From Flavobacteriales bacterium UBA2104 (GTDB lineage Bacteria; Bacteroidota; Bacteroidia; Flavobacteriales_D; Crocinitomicaceae), in assembly GCA_002331485.1 (NCBI GenBank), contig DCYS01000004.1, forward strand, positions 21,936-85,935: 64,000 nt of DNA, written 5' to 3'. A model generated the notes under the pieces. That model worked only from the letters and a program-made list of their open reading frames with translations. It made no database searches and was not told the origin of the DNA. Of the stretch, positions 6,527-15,000 are shown one piece after another. Position 1 is the first letter of the stretch, and every line of letters begins with the position of its first letter. The translations under genes and the position numbers were made by a program.

Positions 6527-7903
6527 TTACATATTGCTTTTTGGAAATGATATACTAAATGCTGTTCCTTTATCTCTTCCACTGTTGAAATCAACAATGC
6601 CACCTAATGACTTAACCCTTGAATTTATGTTCTTCAACCCTTGTCCTCTGTGGATCATTAAATCTTTTAATTCAAATCCTTTCCCATCATCCAGAAGGTT
6701 TAATAAAATGTGATCCTTATTTTCAGTAATAGTGATCTGAATGGTTTCTGCCTCACTGTGTTTGATCGAGTTGTTAATGAATTCTTGAATGATCCGATAA
6801 ATCGCAGTTTCGAGTGATTTATTTAAACTTGGAAGCGAATCACTGTGTTCAAAATTCACCTTTAACTGTTCTGATTGTGTTCGTTCTATAAGTTCCTCGA
6901 CTCCTTGTATCAAACCAAATTCTGACAATACTTTAGGAGAGGCGCTAAAGCAAATATCTCTCAGCTGCTCAATACTAACATTTAAAAGTCGATCAATACG
7001 GTTAGATTCTTCTTCTGTAACCGCTTTTTTATTCTTGATCGCCTGTAAATTCAACTTGATCGCCGCTAGCGTTTGACCCAAACCATCATGTAGATCTTTC
7101 GACATTCTCTCTCTCTCTTCCTCCTGGGTTTCTATTATCGTTTTAAGTAATAGTTCTTGAGCAGACTTTCGTTTTGTGATGTCTTTGAATATCACTTGAT
7201 AATTGACAATATTATTCTGAAAGTCCCTGATCGTATTTAAAGAAGCTAACAATGTTTTATGCCCACCTTTTAATGTTACTATTTCTATTTCCCGATCAAC
7301 AATTGAATCTCGAATTGCAAGCTCTTTGAATAATTCTTTTCCAATATCTCTATTTGACAAAAAAGATATAAAGTTTAAGAAATGGATATCCTTTTTGGAA
7401 GCATCTAGAGTCTCTATTGCTGCTTTGTTGTAATCTACCACTCTACCTTTATCATCAAATAACATTATAGGGTCAGAAGACTCGTTAAATACCCTGCTAT
7501 ACTTTGCACTCATTTTATTATTCTGCTCTTGCAAAGAATAGATTTGAAAAGCATTTTCAATCGTTAGTTTTAGTTCAAATTCATTCCATGGTTTCGTAAC
7601 ATAGCGGTAAACTCTTCCTTTGTTTATAGAGTCAATTATTGCATCTATATCCGTATATGCCGTAATTAAGATCCTCATAGGATTAGGATGAGTATCCAGA
7701 ATTGATTGAAAAAAATCAACGCCTGTTTTTTCTGGCATGCGTTGGTCAGATAGAATAACTTCAATAGGATATTTGTTTAAAATATCATACCCCTGTTCTG
7801 CTGAGTTGGCCAGATGTACCTCAAAAATACGTCTAAATGCAGCCTTGAAAGCGTTTAAATTACTTTGTTCATCATCTATATAAAGAACCTTTATCTTATC
7901 CAT
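6527..7903 (-). CDS. Hybrid REC-PAS-histidine kinase (HisKA_3 / NarX type)
   Basis: 458 residues, no membrane segment. An N-terminal receiver (about 1-125; DDE at 10-12, Asp53 in LSDQRMPE, KPW near 105) of the RpfG-like type is followed by a PAS domain (about 130-245, SSDPIMLFDDKGRVVDYN). A HisKA_3 dimerisation helix follows with the phospho-acceptor His272 in KDLHDGLGQTLAAIKL, then a HATPase domain (FINNSIKHSEAE, DDGKGF, GQGLKNI). It is thus both a target of an upstream kinase and a kinase for a NarL-type regulator. It overlaps the preceding 7TM kinase gene by 8 bp and precedes the LuxR-type regulator by 6 bp. Its receiver is closely similar to the stand-alone receiver at 13236-13697. The cascade order is inference. 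Confidence 0.92.
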   Translation of the reverse strand: MDKIKVLYIDDEQSNLNAFKAAFRRIFEVHLANSAEQGYDILNKYPIEVILSDQRMPEKTGVDFFQSILDTHPNPMRILITAYTDIDAIIDSINKGRVYRYVTKPWNEFELKLTIENAFQIYSLQEQNNKMSAKYSRVFNESSDPIMLFDDKGRVVDYNKAAIETLDASKKDIHFLNFISFLSNRDIGKELFKELAIRDSIVDREIEIVTLKGGHKTLLASLNTIRDFQNNIVNYQVIFKDITKRKSAQELLLKTIIETQEEERERMSKDLHDGLGQTLAAIKLNLQAIKNKKAVTEEESNRIDRLLNVSIEQLRDICFSASPKVLSEFGLIQGVEELIERTQSEQLKVNFEHSDSLPSLNKSLETAIYRIIQEFINNSIKHSEAETIQITITENKDHILLNLLDDGKGFELKDLMIHRGQGLKNINSRVKSLGGIVDFNSGRDKGTAFSISFPKSNM

Positions 7904-10001
7904 TATTGGCGTGTTTTGGTAGGTTTATTGAAAAAGTCGTCCCTTCATTCATAATTGATTTCACTGAATATTTAGCATTATGATTATCAAGAATTCCCTT
8001 AACGATAGATAGACCTAACCCTGTTCCTTGCCCAACGTCTCGTGTTGTAAAAAAGGGGTCGAAGATCTTTGATCGAATATTTTCAGGAATACCTTTTCCA
8101 TTGTCACGAATAATGAGTTCTACCTCATCTTCATTAGCTCTGGTTTCAATCTGAATATGTCCATTAGTAAGGTCCTCGTATCGGTCATTTACTGCTTTTA
8201 CGGCATTATCCAGTATATTCATAATCACTTGATTGATCTTCCCCGGATTACATTCGATTTCAGCATTTTGACATAGATCCGTTTCTAATCGTATAGATCC
8301 TATCTTTTTCTTCAATAAGATCAAAGATGACTCTATCCCCGAGTTAATATCTGCTTTCTTTAATTCATTCTCGTCCAGTCTGGAAAAGTTTCTAAGCCCC
8401 TTAACAATCTCAGTTGTACGTATTGCTCCATCCTCAATACCGTCTACAATACTAGCTAACTCTGTCTTTAAATAATTGTAGTCTAGTTCCTGCTTGAGCC
8501 GTTCAACTTCTTCTAGTTTTTCAGAAACATTTTCTACAGTCAGTTCATCGTATTTTTTCAGAATTGCCTCAATGTCATCTATGTCTTGTCTTAAAGGCCC
8601 AACATTGGAAGACACGAAATTAATTGGATTATTGATCTCATGTGCCACACCTGCAGTCAGTTGACCCAGAGAAGACATCTTTTCAGATTCCACCAACTGA
8701 ACTTGTGTATTCTTTAGTTTATCCAAAGTTTCATTTAGTTCTTTTGTGCGTTCTTGAACTTTTTGTTCTAATAATACATTCTGTTTTCTTAAAACTTCCT
8801 CCTTCTCTTGCACCGCCATCAATCGTTCTTTTTTGTAAATGTTTATTCTGGCTGCCAGCGCAAAAGAGAGTAAAATTGTTTCTATTCCAGAACCTATTTG
8901 CATCGTATACCGAGTGAAATCATTGAACGGCAGAATACCGAAGTCCTTTAGGATATATATAATCACCCCACACAGGAAAACAGACCATGCAACGATGAAG
9001 TATTTGGCGGGACTATAGCCTCTTCTCAATATTACTATACTCGAATAAAGCATAAATAAAGAGACAATTCCAGCACTTGCCTCCATCAATGGTAAGCTGA
9101 TTTCAAACCATCCAAAAACCGCGAATAAAAACGCAACAAGATAGGGGATGGAAATAATATATGACAGTCTGAATAGTTTGGGTGCGTGTCGCTCTGTTTT
9201 TAAAAAGACATTCATAAATGCCAGGGAAACTATTCCCACTATTATTGGAACAATAAAGAAACTATATTGACTAATTGTTGGACTGTTTGGCCATAAATAT
9301 TGGAAAGGATAGCCTTGCAGAATCGTTTGAGTCAAAAGAACAATTGATATATAAACAACATAGTAGATGTAGCTTTTGTCCTTGACTGAATAATAAATAA
9401 ATAGATTATATAGGATCATAACCAGCATTACTCCTACGTATAGACCAGAAAGGATTCCTTTGGTTTTAATCTCAGCAAGTATACTGTTCTTACTCCCGAT
9501 CTTTAATGGGATTTGTATTGATTCTTTACTCGATATTTTGATATAGTAAACAGCTGATTTCCCAGGTGGTAAATTAACATCGAACAAAAAGCTCGGGTCA
9601 TCATATTTCCTATGATTAAAAGGCAGGGATTCTCCTGTTTTCGAAACATTATACCCCTTACTTTTCCTTAGGGGAGAATATAAGGTTACCTGATCTAATA
9701 GTGGTTGGGATAAGTTGAGTAAAAAGCTAGACTCGTCAGAATTATTCTTTAAAATTATTCTAAGCCAGATTGTTGAATTAGTCATTCCAAAATTCGGAAC
9801 ATCGGAATGCGAATCCTTAAAGTCTATATCTTGAATGGAGTTAATATCATACCTGCTGTAAACATCTTCATAGAACTGAATGTGTTTTCCAATAGTCTTA
9901 TTCTTATCAAGATTCTTCTTATTGATAACAAATCCATTATCGGCAAATGCTATAATTGGTAGGAATAATAAAACTAATATGGGTAATAACTTAATATGCA
10001 T
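7896..10001 (-). CDS. 7TM-DISM sensor histidine kinase
   Basis: 701 residues. A signal peptide (about 1-20) is followed by a periplasmic 7TMR-DISMED2-like beta domain (about 30-165), seven membrane helices (about 180-385; [28 protein letters not shown] is typical) and a coiled coil (about 385-435). The HisKA domain has His454 in [12 protein letters not shown], and the HATPase domain carries [17 protein letters not shown] and [14 protein letters not shown]. 7TM-DISM proteins sense carbohydrate-like or other extracellular ligands. It lies 1 bp after the acyltransferase gene and overlaps the next kinase by 8 bp, so sensing and the enzyme pair are tied in one transcript. The ligand is unknown. 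All kinase motifs are intact. Confidence 0.93.
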   Translation of the reverse strand: MHIKLLPILVLLFLPIIAFADNGFVINKKNLDKNKTIGKHIQFYEDVYSRYDINSIQDIDFKDSHSDVPNFGMTNSTIWLRIILKNNSDESSFLLNLSQPLLDQVTLYSPLRKSKGYNVSKTGESLPFNHRKYDDPSFLFDVNLPPGKSAVYYIKISSKESIQIPLKIGSKNSILAEIKTKGILSGLYVGVMLVMILYNLFIYYSVKDKSYIYYVVYISIVLLTQTILQGYPFQYLWPNSPTISQYSFFIVPIIVGIVSLAFMNVFLKTERHAPKLFRLSYIISIPYLVAFLFAVFGWFEISLPLMEASAGIVSLFMLYSSIVILRRGYSPAKYFIVAWSVFLCGVIIYILKDFGILPFNDFTRYTMQIGSGIETILLSFALAARINIYKKERLMAVQEKEEVLRKQNVLLEQKVQERTKELNETLDKLKNTQVQLVESEKMSSLGQLTAGVAHEINNPINFVSSNVGPLRQDIDDIEAILKKYDELTVENVSEKLEEVERLKQELDYNYLKTELASIVDGIEDGAIRTTEIVKGLRNFSRLDENELKKADINSGIESSLILLKKKIGSIRLETDLCQNAEIECNPGKINQVIMNILDNAVKAVNDRYEDLTNGHIQIETRANEDEVELIIRDNGKGIPENIRSKIFDPFFTTRDVGQGTGLGLSIVKGILDNHNAKYSVKSIMNEGTTFSINLPKHANNG

Positions 10002-10002
10002 T

Positions 10003-10770
10003 CTATGAACATTTACTGTTATTGTCTAATTTCTTATATTCCAATTCAGATATTTTATCGTACAACAACTCGTATAAGATTTCTGAAGTAATATTCTTGT
10101 TTTTTTCTATACGATTTTGGATTGGTCTTTCTCTAAAATCAAGCATTACATCTTTATCCTCTTTGTTCGCAGTCTCAATGGTTATTGCATTTAATATACC
10201 AATTACATGAGCTATATATTTATGATTTGGATATGGGAAATTCCCTTTATCACCTAACTCCCTATCTATTACAAATCCTATTTCACCAAATAGTTTTAGA
10301 GTATAGCCCGCACATATTCCCAACATAGTTTCAAATTTAATTTGACTCGCGGATGCAACTGAGGCTCTCATTAAATATCGACTTACACCTACACCTTTCG
10401 CCGACTTTGATATCCACAACCCACAAGACTCTCCGATACCACCATTTCTTGCATACCAATCCACTTTTTCATGAATTTTAGGATCCATCTCTCCAATTGC
10501 TTCTTCCACAGGTAGAGGATGAATTCCATCTGCAACCTGTATACGAACACCTCCAATTAGCTCCTTCGACACTAGGTTTCTAGCAACAACACAATAAACA
10601 TGAGGATTGTGAAGCCATAGGTTATTATTTGTTGTTACATTCTCAATGCCATGATCAATCAAAACTTTTTTATGACCGTATAAATATTCCATGCATAACT
10701 CTGGATTATCGATAGCCCGAAAAGCAAACACCTTTAATTTATAATACTTGTCCATCTTGAATAAATACAT
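10003..10770 (-). CDS. GNAT-fold N-acyltransferase-like protein
   Basis: About 255 residues with the core layout of a GNAT enzyme of the larger, autoinducer-synthase/FeeM-like kind: HVYCVVARNLVSKELIGGVR (strands 2-4), GESCGLWISKSAKGVGVSRYL (strand 4 to the acyl-CoA/ACP-binding turn), then a helix and LKLFGEIGFVIDRELG. An acyl or acetyl donor and an amine acceptor are expected from the family; neither can be read from the sequence. The start is ATG at 10770 or ATG at 10755; the longer TTG form is less likely. Either start overlaps the end of the E1-nitroreductase gene, so the two are translationally coupled and probably act on the same compound. This gene name and function are unassigned; the fold call is moderately sure. 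Confidence 0.6.
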   Translation of the reverse strand: MYLFKMDKYYKLKVFAFRAIDNPELCMEYLYGHKKVLIDHGIENVTTNNNLWLHNPHVYCVVARNLVSKELIGGVRIQVADGIHPLPVEEAIGEMDPKIHEKVDWYARNGGIGESCGLWISKSAKGVGVSRYLMRASVASASQIKFETMLGICAGYTLKLFGEIGFVIDRELGDKGNFPYPNHKYIAHVIGILNAITIETANKEDKDVMLDFRERPIQNRIEKNKNITSEILYELLYDKISELEYKKLDNNSKCS

Positions 10771-13099
10771 CTTCAACCTTACGCCTTAATGACCTTACTT
10801 CAGGCTTGTCGGCATAACTTAACCTAAAAAGAAATACATCCTTTTCTCCTGCCTCAATTTCACATATTCTTTTCATTCTTTCAATAAGACAAATGATCTT
10901 ATCTCTATACTCATAAAAGTCTGAAAAATCATCATCTGTAATTCTCTCTGAAATAAATGTAGATCCTGACATTGGTTGAAAAGAAACTCCCTTTTGCGTT
11001 GCTCCTAACCATATTTTTTGAATGGCTCTTCCACCATCAAAATATGGATTCGGACTACCTTTGTCCATTGTTAAGAGTCCCACAGCAGAGCTAGAGTTTA
11101 TTGCGTCTCTCGACATTTTGCCAAACTCTCTACCCAATCCCCAATTTTTAACATGCTCGACGACCTTCCAATCTCTTGCAACCTGTAATCCAGCTTTTTC
11201 CGTTGGTGATATATCAAGTGTTTTAATATCTATTCCATCTCTTGTTGCTTCAACCTCTTTTGTATTCCAGCGCAATTCATTCATAAACTGATCATGTGAA
11301 GTCTTACATGTCATAATAATCCAATCGATTTCCGCGATAATCTCCTTTAGTTCATCCAAAACTGCTGTTTCGGTAAATAACTTCAGTTTTGCACTTGGAA
11401 CTTGTTCGGCTAATTTTTTTAAGTAATGTGCATCGTTCGGCTTTAATTCCAAACGTTCTTGATTATTCCGATTAGTTACACGATGGGCGACCGCATCAAC
11501 CAAACCAAATCGATCCTTTTTCTCTGTGTTCGAAGTTTTTTCTTTACAAAAACTAAAAATTGCGTATAAATCTGAAAATGATGGTAAAGGGAACTTATTT
11601 AATATGACTTCATAACCGAGCTCATTCGCTTTTAGAATAACATTTTCTGCAGCTGCACCCATTCCTACCTTTGCGACTGTGTTTTTGTAATTCAATATAG
11701 AGTTACCTCTTTCCTTATCATAAATAAAAAAGAGTCTCTTATTTTTATAAATCCATTTCCAGGGTTGATTATTTCCGGCAGAAGGAGCTAATATTGCTGC
11801 CTCTACAATTAAGTTTAATTTGTCCTCCGATGCCTCAATTACATTGGACTCTAACTCTCCTAATTTAAGTTGATCAATTGCTGCTGCAAGTTCATTTTCG
11901 TAGTCATCCAAGCCCGTATTTGGTGTTTGCTCAATGGTTTCTCTTTTCTGTTTTTGCAACGATATATAATCTTCAACCTCATCATTAATAGCTTGTTCAG
12001 TATCTACAAAGTAACGACCTGATTTAGTGAATTGATCTAACAATATTCGTCTGCAAACATCAGTACAAATTCCTCCTCCAAAAACGACTCCAGAAGCTAG
12101 TTGTGGCCAAGTAGTGATCGTCTCCTGGATTTCCAACATAGAAGCTTTTAGACGTGAAGATGAAGATTCAACCCCCAGCATTGGAAGTAGATATGGGACT
12201 TTCTCTTCATTTGTTTTAGCTTCTTTTACCTTGGAAATATCCAGGTGATCTATTAAACCATGTAACAATGGAAGACTTGAATCAAGGTCATACCTTTCAA
12301 CATCAGTAGTTCCCCGATCACTTGAATTCATAACAACAGGTATACCTAACTCCTTAGCTTTTTCACGTGCAAATATTTTGGTGTAAAGACCGTCACAAAC
12401 TTCTATGCACACATCAAGCTTTTTACCATTTGCAAAAAACTCATCAACGTTTTGCTCCGTCAAACCTTCGTGCAAACATGTTACTTTCAAATATGGATCG
12501 ATCTCTGCAATCTCTCGGGCAACGATAACTGTTTTCTTTAATCCAAAGTTTTGAATCCCTGTTTGTATTCTGTTTAGATTAGATAACTCAATAACATCAA
12601 AATCGGCAAGCACCAATTCTCCACAAATTCGTTCTAGAGCAATAGTTAATGCAATTGCTTTACCCACAGATAAACCGATTATTCCAATCTTCTTTTCTGA
12701 GAGCAGCTGCTCCTCATTGGGTGTGATCTTATAATGATTCCGATTAGTTCTTACCTCAATAAACTCTTCCTCTGGAAGAACGTGTATCACCTTATTCAAC
12801 CATGGATAATATACCCATTGTCCATATTCATACAGGCTCTTGTCTCCAATGTGATCATCAATAGCTTTTTGCAATTCATCCGATGTAAACTTCTTTTTCG
12901 GAAAACGCAGCTTTACCAATTCAGAAAGTTGAGATCCAATCTCATCAATGACCTCCAGTTTAGGATTTTCATTTAAAAAATCGACAAAGTTTGTTTTTCC
13001 TGGATCGTCCTGAACTTGAAAGAATTCTGGACGACAAACCAAGTCGAGTGTGTCCCTTTTACTAAATTCATTTAGAAGGTTTTCAAAATTCTTGTTCAT
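10739..13099 (-). CDS. Rv1355c-like fusion of an E1/ThiF adenylating domain and a nitroreductase domain
   Basis: 786 residues. The ThiF/MoeB-like E1 domain (about 130-380) shows KIGIIGLSVGKAIALTIA for ATP binding and ADFDVIELSNLNR, the metal/adenylate motif. A second, FMN-type nitroreductase domain (about 430-760) begins KLNLIVEAAILAPSAGNNQPW and contains VGMGAAAENVILKANELG. The same fusion is known from Mycobacterium tuberculosis Rv1355c, annotated as MoeY, but no molybdopterin genes are present here. The zinc-binding CxxC pairs of MoeB/ThiF are not evident. E1 plus flavin oxidoreductase also occurs in azole-peptide pathways, yet no YcaO partner or precursor peptide is seen. It is the first gene of the five-gene unit. 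It likely activates a carboxylate and carries out a redox step on a small molecule; that is inference. Confidence 0.8.
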   Translation of the reverse strand: MNKNFENLLNEFSKRDTLDLVCRPEFFQVQDDPGKTNFVDFLNENPKLEVIDEIGSQLSELVKLRFPKKKFTSDELQKAIDDHIGDKSLYEYGQWVYYPWLNKVIHVLPEEEFIEVRTNRNHYKITPNEEQLLSEKKIGIIGLSVGKAIALTIALERICGELVLADFDVIELSNLNRIQTGIQNFGLKKTVIVAREIAEIDPYLKVTCLHEGLTEQNVDEFFANGKKLDVCIEVCDGLYTKIFAREKAKELGIPVVMNSSDRGTTDVERYDLDSSLPLLHGLIDHLDISKVKEAKTNEEKVPYLLPMLGVESSSSRLKASMLEIQETITTWPQLASGVVFGGGICTDVCRRILLDQFTKSGRYFVDTEQAINDEVEDYISLQKQKRETIEQTPNTGLDDYENELAAAIDQLKLGELESNVIEASEDKLNLIVEAAILAPSAGNNQPWKWIYKNKRLFFIYDKERGNSILNYKNTVAKVGMGAAAENVILKANELGYEVILNKFPLPSFSDLYAIFSFCKEKTSNTEKKDRFGLVDAVAHRVTNRNNQERLELKPNDAHYLKKLAEQVPSAKLKLFTETAVLDELKEIIAEIDWIIMTCKTSHDQFMNELRWNTKEVEATRDGIDIKTLDISPTEKAGLQVARDWKVVEHVKNWGLGREFGKMSRDAINSSSAVGLLTMDKGSPNPYFDGGRAIQKIWLGATQKGVSFQPMSGSTFISERITDDDFSDFYEYRDKIICLIERMKRICEIEAGEKDVFLFRLSYADKPEVRSLRRKVEDVFIQDGQVL

Positions 13100-13144
13100 C
13101 CCAAAGTTATTGAAGTGTAATAATAAGCTTTTTTATCATGCAAC

Positions 13145-13166
13145 ACGTACGTATTAATACGTACGT
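13145..13166. promoter_or_regulatory. 22-bp perfect palindrome in divergent promoter region
   Basis: The half-site ACGTACGTATT (13145-13155) is followed directly by its exact reverse complement (13156-13166). Two further pairs extend it to 13142-13169 after one mismatch. It lies in the 136-bp gap between the divergent E1-nitroreductase operon (start 13099) and the receiver gene (start 13236). It is well suited as an operator for a dimeric helix-turn-helix protein such as the operon's own LuxR-type regulator, which is inference. Confidence 0.65.
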
Positions 13167-13177
13167 TTTTGTAGTGT

Positions 13178-13189
13178 TTAAACGTTTAA
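13178..13189. promoter_or_regulatory. 12-bp palindrome in divergent promoter region
   Basis: TTAAACGTTTAA is a perfect palindrome 11 bp from the end of the 22-bp palindrome. Palindromes of this size arise by chance in AT-rich DNA, but its position next to a longer one makes a second operator possible. Confidence 0.35.
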
Positions 13190-13211
13190 TAACCCATAAA
13201 TAATATCTATT

Positions 13212-13226
13212 TTAGACAAAGTCTAA
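13212..13226. promoter_or_regulatory. Inverted repeat just before the receiver gene
   Basis: TTAGAC and GTCTAA flank a 3-base spacer, ending 9 bases before the ATG at 13236. It may be an operator or a start-proximal hairpin. It resembles the TTTTAG...CTAAAA dyads before the starts at 24584 and 27554. Confidence 0.35.
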
Positions 13227-13235
13227 GGATAGTTT

Positions 13236-13697
13236 ATGAAGAAAGCGAATGTGTTATATGTTGACGACGAAACTACAAATCTAACAGCTTTCAAAGCGGC
13301 GTTTAGAAGAAGTTTTAACGTATTCATTGCAGAAACTGCCAGAAAAGGGTTTGAGATCCTGGAGAAGGAAGAGATACATGTTGTATTAACAGACCAACGC
13401 ATGCCGGAAATTACAGGAGTCGAATTTCTTAAGGAAGTGATTCAAAAATATCCAAAGCCAATTCGAATACTAATTACCGGTTATACCGATGCCGAAGTGA
13501 TTAAAAAGGCCATCAACGAAGGACACATTTACAAATACATTGACAAACCCTGGGATAACGATGACTTGAAAAACATTATTGACAAAGTGTTTGAAGTCTA
13601 TTGCCTGAGAGAAGAAAACGAGCAATTGACAAAAGATCTAAAGCGAGTGAATAAACAACTCGAGTTCATGTTGCGAGAAAAGTTAAACTCAGAATAA
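13236..13697 (+). CDS. Stand-alone receiver protein with C-terminal coiled coil
   Basis: 153 residues. The receiver (about 1-122) has DDE at 10-12, Asp53 in LTDQRMPEITG and the KPW motif; the rest is a charged coiled coil (REENEQLTKDLKRVNKQLE). There is no output domain. It is a close paralogue of the receiver at the N terminus of the hybrid kinase 6527-7903: both share NLxAFKAAFRR, DQRMPE, TGV and a KPW motif, and both belong to the RpfG-like class. It is transcribed divergently from the kinase operon across a palindrome-rich gap, so it is probably co-regulated and may act as a phosphate sink or as an adaptor that competes for the 7TM kinase (inference). Confidence 0.88.
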   Translation: MKKANVLYVDDETTNLTAFKAAFRRSFNVFIAETARKGFEILEKEEIHVVLTDQRMPEITGVEFLKEVIQKYPKPIRILITGYTDAEVIKKAINEGHIYKYIDKPWDNDDLKNIIDKVFEVYCLREENEQLTKDLKRVNKQLEFMLREKLNSE

Positions 13698-13789
13698 TCC
13701 TAATAACTTTTAGCGTTCACATAAAGGCGATTGGTCGAAATACGTTGCCTGTTCGTCTATTTTCTGGTTATTAACCAATCTAATGCACC

Positions 13790-13797
13790 TAATTTTG
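13790..13797 (+). promoter_or_regulatory. Candidate -7 promoter box (TAATTTTG)
   Basis: Exact TAnnTTTG match 36 bases before the ATG of the T9SS cargo gene. No clear -33 element. Confidence 0.4.
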
Positions 13798-13833
13798 CGT
13801 ATATTATTATGTAAGCATAGAAAAACGCATGTT

Positions 13834-14817
13834 ATGAAAACACTTATTTTAGCTATCTCCTTTATTTTCATGTTGAGTTTATCTTCATTTGGTCAATATA
13901 CATTCATGACCAACATTCAAGGTCAAACGGGAATTGATGTAGACGTAACAATCACTTTTAATCAGATTATCGTTAACTCAAATGATTGCTCCAATGGTTT
14001 TAACTACCAAATTCAATTCGATTACGACGTGCATTACAATCAGTTCGGTAATGGAAATGGAAATAATGATCTAAACACTCTTCAAGGTTATCTAGCATGT
14101 GGTCCAGGTAATCAGAGTTACTTCAATCTTCCAAATGGTGGTGGAATGGGATCAGGGTTAACAGCTAATAACTGGACGCCATTAAATGATTGCCAAAACA
14201 TTCAGGTTCAAGATCTAATGTGTGATATGATCGACCTGGTATTTCAAGGTCCTGGCATTGGCTATCAAACAGTTACGCTAGAAGCTATTTCTACACTTCC
14301 AGTGACGTTCATAGACTTTTCCGGAAAGCAAGTCGATAAATCAATATACCTGGAATGGTCTACTGCGTCTGAAAAGAACAATGACTTTTTCAAAATTGAG
14401 CGATCTGTAGATGGAAAGGATTGGGAAAACTGGAAAACCATTGATGGTGCAGGAACAACTTCTGAATTATCAAGTTATTCATTGGAAGACAATGCAGTAA
14501 TCCCGGTAGTTTATTATAGATTGAGTCAAACAGATTACGACGGCACGACAACTCAGTTAAAAACAATTTCTGTTGAAAACACCAGTAATATAGAGTTGAT
14601 TGCATATCCAAACCCAGCAACTACAACTATTACAGTTGAAGGGATTAACCACCTGTCAGATTTAAGAGTTATTGATGTCACAGGTACAGATCATTCTTCA
14701 ACAATAGTTATTAATACTCTTCCAAATAACAAGTTGAAAATTGATATTCATACGCTGAATACTGGAGTGTACTTCATAAAAACATCACGAGACCAGTTCA
14801 GATTCATAAAAAATTAG
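13834..14817 (+). CDS. Secreted protein with type IX secretion C-terminal sorting domain
   Basis: 327 residues counted from the ATG that opens a clear signal peptide (MKTLILAISF...SSFGQ); the frame is open further upstream but that segment is not signal-like. Residues about 20-150 form a beta-rich, Asn/Gly-rich domain with four cysteines that I do not recognise. At about 155 the typical linker LPVTFIDFSGKQVDKSIYLEW begins, with FFKIERSVDGKDWE and YYRLSQTDYDG. The last 75 residues are a Por/type A sorting domain (YPNPATTTITVEG, GVYFIKTS). The product should be exported by Sec and then by T9SS to the surface or medium. No enzymatic motif is visible. Confidence 0.85.
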   Translation: MKTLILAISFIFMLSLSSFGQYTFMTNIQGQTGIDVDVTITFNQIIVNSNDCSNGFNYQIQFDYDVHYNQFGNGNGNNDLNTLQGYLACGPGNQSYFNLPNGGGMGSGLTANNWTPLNDCQNIQVQDLMCDMIDLVFQGPGIGYQTVTLEAISTLPVTFIDFSGKQVDKSIYLEWSTASEKNNDFFKIERSVDGKDWENWKTIDGAGTTSELSSYSLEDNAVIPVVYYRLSQTDYDGTTTQLKTISVENTSNIELIAYPNPATTTITVEGINHLSDLRVIDVTGTDHSSTIVINTLPNNKLKIDIHTLNTGVYFIKTSRDQFRFIKN

Positions 14818-14947
14818 GATTCGTCGAAAAACGGTTCTCGTTCATCTAAAATGTTATGCGCGCATCGAATAATGAACGTAAATTTGTACCAGTAGCTTTT
14901 CAGCCCAAAAGGGTTAATAGAGTTTTTTCATAATCATAGTAGAGTTT

Positions 14948-14990
14948 CACACCCGTGTTTGAGTATAAGCTTAAACACGGGTGTGTTTTT
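14948..14990 (+). terminator. Strong intrinsic terminator (13-bp perfect stem)
   Basis: CACACCCGTGTTT (14948-14960) pairs perfectly with AAACACGGGTGTG (14973-14985) around a 12-base loop, followed by TTTTT. It lies 130 bp after the T9SS cargo stop. A -7-like box TAAATTTG at 14879-14886 between the two suggests that it may instead end a separate short RNA. The segment 14818-14947 holds no gene. Confidence 0.85.
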
Positions 14991-15000
14991 CTAGAGAGAT

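Noticed and set aside
10739..13099. Azole-modified peptide (TOMM) gene cluster
   Set aside because: An E1-like and a nitroreductase domain are present, but no YcaO cyclodehydratase and no precursor peptide frame was found in 5.8-13.8 kb.
13102..13109. TAACTTTG on the minus strand as the firm promoter of the E1-nitroreductase gene
   Set aside because: It ends only 2 bases before the ATG, so transcription would start inside the first codons unless the gene starts later; kept only as a tentative example of a leaderless layout.
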